A DNA stretch of 64,000 nucleotides, from the NCBI GenBank assembly GCA_964613385.1, contig CAZTGZ010000011.1:1-64000 (forward strand), in the 5' to 3' direction. Origin of the DNA: CAZTGZ01 sp964613385 (GTDB lineage: Bacteria; Bacteroidota; Bacteroidia; NS11-12g; UBA9320). Of this stretch, positions 61,401-64,000 are shown in pieces. A program made the position numbers and the translations under genes. Under the pieces are notes generated by a model. That model did not search any database. It saw only the letters and a program-made list of their open reading frames with translations, and was not told where the DNA came from. Position 1 is the first letter of the stretch, and each line of letters begins with the position of its first letter.

Positions 61401-62807
61401 TTATTTGTTTTTTATTACCTGAGCCATCATATCTGCCTCGCATACCATGCGATCACCAACAAAAGCTTCTCCATGCATTAGGCATAAACCTCTTCTAACA
61501 GGTGCCATCAGTTCCATTTTTATCACCAATGTATCTCCGGGTATCACCTTATCTTTGAATTTGGCATTTTCAATTTTCACAAAATAGGTACTCCACTTTT
61601 CTGGATCTTCTTTGTCATGAAGCACTAAAACACCACCTGCCTGAGCCATAATCTCAAGTTGCAAAACACCGGGCATCAAAGGCTCTCCGGGGAAATGACC
61701 TTGAAAAAAGTATTGGTCCCCGGTTACATTTTTCACCGCAATAACTTCCTTTTCTGTCAAACCAACAATTTTGTCAACCAACAGGAAAGGGAACTTGTGA
61801 GGAAGAATTTTTTCAATCTCACTATAGGTAAAAACCGGTTTGGCATTGGGATCATATTGAGGGATATCCTGTTTCTTCTTTTGTTCCTTTTGGGCTTCCA
61901 GCATCACTTTTTTAATTTTTCGGGCGAATTCCACATTTGCGGCATGTCCGGGTCTGGCAGCCATTATTTGTGCTTTAAGTGGTCTACCCACTAAGGCCAA
62001 ATCCCCAACGATATCCAATAACTTATGCCGTGCAGGCTCATTTTGAAAACGCAATTGGACATTGTTCAATATGCCTTCCTTTTTAACCTCAACCTTGGGC
62101 TTGTTGAACAGTTTCGCAAGATGTTCCAACTCATGATCCTCAACCACACGGTCCACAATTACAATGGCGTTATTCAGATCACCTCCTTTAATGAGGTTAT
62201 TCGTCAAAAGCATTTCCAGTTCATGCAAAAAACAGAAGGTCCGGCAAGGAGCAATTTCGTCTTTGAATTCGCTCATTTTTGTGATAGATGCATGCTGACT
62301 GCCCAAAACCGGCGAATTATAATCTACCATCACAGAAATCCGATAATCATTGAGCGGCATCGCAATCATCTCAACACCTCTTTCTTCGTCGCGAAAAGCA
62401 ATATTCTTGGGAACTTCGAAATATTCTCTTTCTTTGGTTTGTTCCTTGATTCCTGTTTCCAACAGTTTTTCAATAAAAGGATAAGAACTACCATCAGCAA
62501 TGGGAGGTTCAGCATTGTTCAACTGTATCAAAACATTGTCTATTTCTAAACCAGCCAGAGCGGCCAGCACATGCTCAACCGTATAAACCCTCGCACCATT
62601 CTCTTCAATAGTCGTGCCCCTTGAGGTGTCCACTACATTGTCAACATCTGCTTTAATCAACGGTTGCCCTTCCAAATCAACCCTTTGAAAAACATATCCA
62701 TGATCCTCTTCAGCAGGCAAAAATGTCATGGTCACCGCGACCCCGGTGTGCAGCCCGACGCCCTCGAAAGAAACCGGTCCATTTAAGGTAGTCTGAAACT
62801 TCTCCAT
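61401..62807 (-). CDS. lpxC/fabZ: Bifunctional LpxC-FabZ fusion
   Basis: 468 residues. The N-terminal part (about 1-310) is the zinc-dependent LpxC deacetylase: VEHVLAALAGLEIDNVLI with a zinc His, ADGSSYPFIE, and HKLLDIVGDLALVG. The C-terminal part (about 325-468) is the hotdog-fold FabZ dehydratase: LPHKFPFLLVDKI with the catalytic His, and HFPGEPLMPGVLQLEIMAQAGG with the catalytic Glu. This fusion is known in Bacteroidota. Overlaps lpxD by 1 nt (TAATG). Confidence 0.97.
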   Translation of the reverse strand: MEKFQTTLNGPVSFEGVGLHTGVAVTMTFLPAEEDHGYVFQRVDLEGQPLIKADVDNVVDTSRGTTIEENGARVYTVEHVLAALAGLEIDNVLIQLNNAEPPIADGSSYPFIEKLLETGIKEQTKEREYFEVPKNIAFRDEERGVEMIAMPLNDYRISVMVDYNSPVLGSQHASITKMSEFKDEIAPCRTFCFLHELEMLLTNNLIKGGDLNNAIVIVDRVVEDHELEHLAKLFNKPKVEVKKEGILNNVQLRFQNEPARHKLLDIVGDLALVGRPLKAQIMAARPGHAANVEFARKIKKVMLEAQKEQKKKQDIPQYDPNAKPVFTYSEIEKILPHKFPFLLVDKIVGLTEKEVIAVKNVTGDQYFFQGHFPGEPLMPGVLQLEIMAQAGGVLVLHDKEDPEKWSTYFVKIENAKFKDKVIPGDTLVIKMELMAPVRRGLCLMHGEAFVGDRMVCEADMMAQVIKNK

Positions 62808-63850
62808 TATGTTGTTTGTTGTTTTATTTGGTTTAATTCTTTCTCTAAACGCTCAACTTTTTCTTTCAGTTCAGGCAGTTTTCTTGAAATCACCTGTACT
62901 TTGAAAGCCTCTTTCAGCGGCATAATCGGTGATCCTATCCATTTTTGACCTTCTTCTGTAATCGCCTTAGGAATTCCACTTTGTGCGCCAATTTGAGTTC
63001 CATTCGCAATACGAATATGCCCTACAAAGCCTACCTGGCCTCCAATGACGCAGTTTTCCCCAATTTGAACACTTCCGGAGACTCCGGTTTGAGCCGCAAT
63101 AACCGTGTTGGCACCAATTTCAACATTATGAGCTACCTGAATTAAATTGTCTAATTTCACTCCTTTCCGGATAATCGTGCTGCCCAATGTAGCGCGATCT
63201 ACCGTGCAATTCGCTCCGATTTCAACATGGTCTTCAATCACCACATTTCCAATCTGAGGAATTTTCATATACGTGCCATCGGGAAGGGGTGCATGCCCGA
63301 AACCATCTGACCCAATCACAGATCCCGAATGAATAATTACGTTGCTGCCAATTTTACAGTCATGGTAAACCTGCACACCGGAATATAAAACCGTACCTTT
63401 TCCAATGCGAACATTATCTCCAATATAACAGCCCGGAAAAATTTTTACGCCATCTGCAAGATGAGCACTTCCCGAGATATAGGCCCCGGCACCTACATAA
63501 ACATCTACCCCGATTTCAGCACCGTTTTGCACAAATGAGCCGGATTCAATTCCGGATTTTGCATGAAATGGATTATAATAAACATTTAAAACAACACAAA
63601 ATCCAACGTAAGGGTCGTCTACTCTAATAAACGTTTTGCCGTTATCAGGCAGTTGTATGTGACGATTTACCAAAACTATTTCCGCCGAATTATCCTCCAA
63701 ATACGATTCATATTTTGGATTGGCCAGAAAACTTAAGGTACCGGCAACAGATTGATCAATTTTAGAAATTCCTTCAACCTGGGCTCCTTTGTTGCCTACA
63801 ATTTCACCCTGAAGTAATTCTGATAGTTCTATGGCACTAATCTTCGTCAT
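62807..63850 (-). CDS. lpxD: UDP-3-O-acylglucosamine N-acyltransferase
   Basis: 347 residues. Third step of lipid A synthesis. N-terminal uridine-binding domain (MTKISAIELSELLQGEIVG) followed by hexapeptide repeats (IGVDVYVGAGAYISG, IGSNVIIHSGSVIGSDGFGHA) and the catalytic His in LIQVAHNVEIGANT. C-terminal coiled coil LPELKEKVERLEKELNQIK. Follows the HD protein gene by 21 nt. Confidence 0.97.
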   Translation of the reverse strand: MTKISAIELSELLQGEIVGNKGAQVEGISKIDQSVAGTLSFLANPKYESYLEDNSAEIVLVNRHIQLPDNGKTFIRVDDPYVGFCVVLNVYYNPFHAKSGIESGSFVQNGAEIGVDVYVGAGAYISGSAHLADGVKIFPGCYIGDNVRIGKGTVLYSGVQVYHDCKIGSNVIIHSGSVIGSDGFGHAPLPDGTYMKIPQIGNVVIEDHVEIGANCTVDRATLGSTIIRKGVKLDNLIQVAHNVEIGANTVIAAQTGVSGSVQIGENCVIGGQVGFVGHIRIANGTQIGAQSGIPKAITEEGQKWIGSPIMPLKEAFKVQVISRKLPELKEKVERLEKELNQIKQQTT

Positions 63851-63871
63851 TCCCCTTTAAAAAATTGCAAA

Positions 63872-64000
63872 TTAAATCATTTCACGGGGAGTAATCATAT
63901 AAAACTTGGTTACAATATCGCGCAAGGCAGAGATTGAATAATTATCCGATGCCTCGGCAATATCTTTTATTTCACCACCTTTGTCCAACACCGGTATGCC
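63872..64000 (-). CDS. C-terminal end of an HD-domain protein (partial)
   Basis: The minus strand from the window edge reads in frame for 42 residues to a TAA at 63872. The phrase IAEASDNYSISALRDIVTKFYM resembles the C-terminus of the HD-domain phosphohydrolases that precede lpxD in other Bacteroidota. The start and the HD motif lie outside the window, so the call rests on the C-terminus and position. Confidence 0.5.
   Translation of the reverse strand, partial: GIPVLDKGGEIKDIAEASDNYSISALRDIVTKFYMITPREMI

Noticed and set aside
61401..62807. LpxC-FabZ fusion as a novelty
   Set aside because: The fusion is already known across Bacteroidota.
1..64000. CRISPR array, prophage, insertion sequences, restriction or other defence genes, secondary-metabolite cluster
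   Set aside because: I saw no regularly spaced direct repeats, transposase, phage structural genes, nuclease-methylase pairs or megasynthases anywhere in the window.

Overview
The window is a gene-dense chromosomal segment of a member of the Bacteroidota (free-living Chitinophagia, Sphingobacteriia or Flavobacteriia type; I cannot name a genus). The evidence is lineage-specific: six secreted proteins with type IX secretion (T9SS, type A) C-terminal sorting domains, SusC-like TonB receptors with a carboxypeptidase-D-like N-terminal domain, a DUF4249 lipoprotein, an LpxC-FabZ fusion, two S46 dipeptidyl peptidases, DUF349 and DUF4920 proteins, and promoters resembling the Bacteroidetes TTTG / TAnnTTTG signal. 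A run of ten Ns inside fmt shows that this is a draft scaffold, probably a metagenome bin.

Layout. 1-1.6 kb: a gene-free 409 bp stretch with two hairpin-forming elements, beside an intact tyrosine recombinase; this is the only part that looks mobile or integron-like. 1.6-10.4 kb: a 1251-residue T9SS adhesin-like protein, a DUF255 thioredoxin-fold protein, an AlkD-like DNA alkylation repair protein and a DPP7-type S46 peptidase. 10.5-14.3 kb: two polytopic glycosyltransferase-C-like proteins and a DPM1-like GT2 enzyme, a likely lipid-linked sugar unit. 14.3-19.8 kb: tRNA modification enzymes (MnmD-like, MiaE-like) tail to tail, an AtoE transporter with a free methionine sulfoxide reductase, a tiny membrane peptide, a T9SS protein and an SDR oxidoreductase. 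19.8-23.4 kb: MlaE and MlaF homologues followed 1 nt later by a second S46 peptidase, of DPP11 type. 23.6-36 kb: a T9SS protein, then housekeeping genes (dapB-lepB-fmt, mltG, a methyltransferase, DUF349, HMG-CoA lyase) and an NHL-propeller T9SS protein. 36-41.4 kb: purC, a LuxC-type acyl-CoA reductase, the operon ykuK-like/ruvX/def/ubiA-like/maf, a small membrane protein and tRNA-Arg(ACG). 41.4-49 kb: two TonB receptors, a DUF4249 lipoprotein, a dihaem peroxidase, and an ECF sigma factor with a small putative partner. 49-59 kb: uvrA, murF, a tandem pair of FG-GAP T9SS proteins and a geranylgeranyl-reductase-family flavoprotein. 59-64 kb: the lipid A operon (HD protein, lpxD, lpxC-fabZ, lpxA, an ABC ATPase, two lipoproteins).

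How it fits together. Much of the content serves the cell envelope: lipid A, peptidoglycan (murF, mltG, dapB), lipoprotein and preprotein processing (lepB), lipid transport (mlaEF), TonB uptake, and peptide use through two S46 peptidases whose S1 residues predict complementary specificities. Convergent genes are packed stop to stop, several operon genes overlap by 1-4 nt, and three genes start at TTG 2-8 nt after the previous stop. Most of the window is ordinary core genome. The items most worth a second look are the hairpin elements by the integrase, the S46 pair, the FG-GAP pair coupled to a TTG-started reductase, and a possible isoprenoid ether-lipid link between the UbiA-like and reductase genes.
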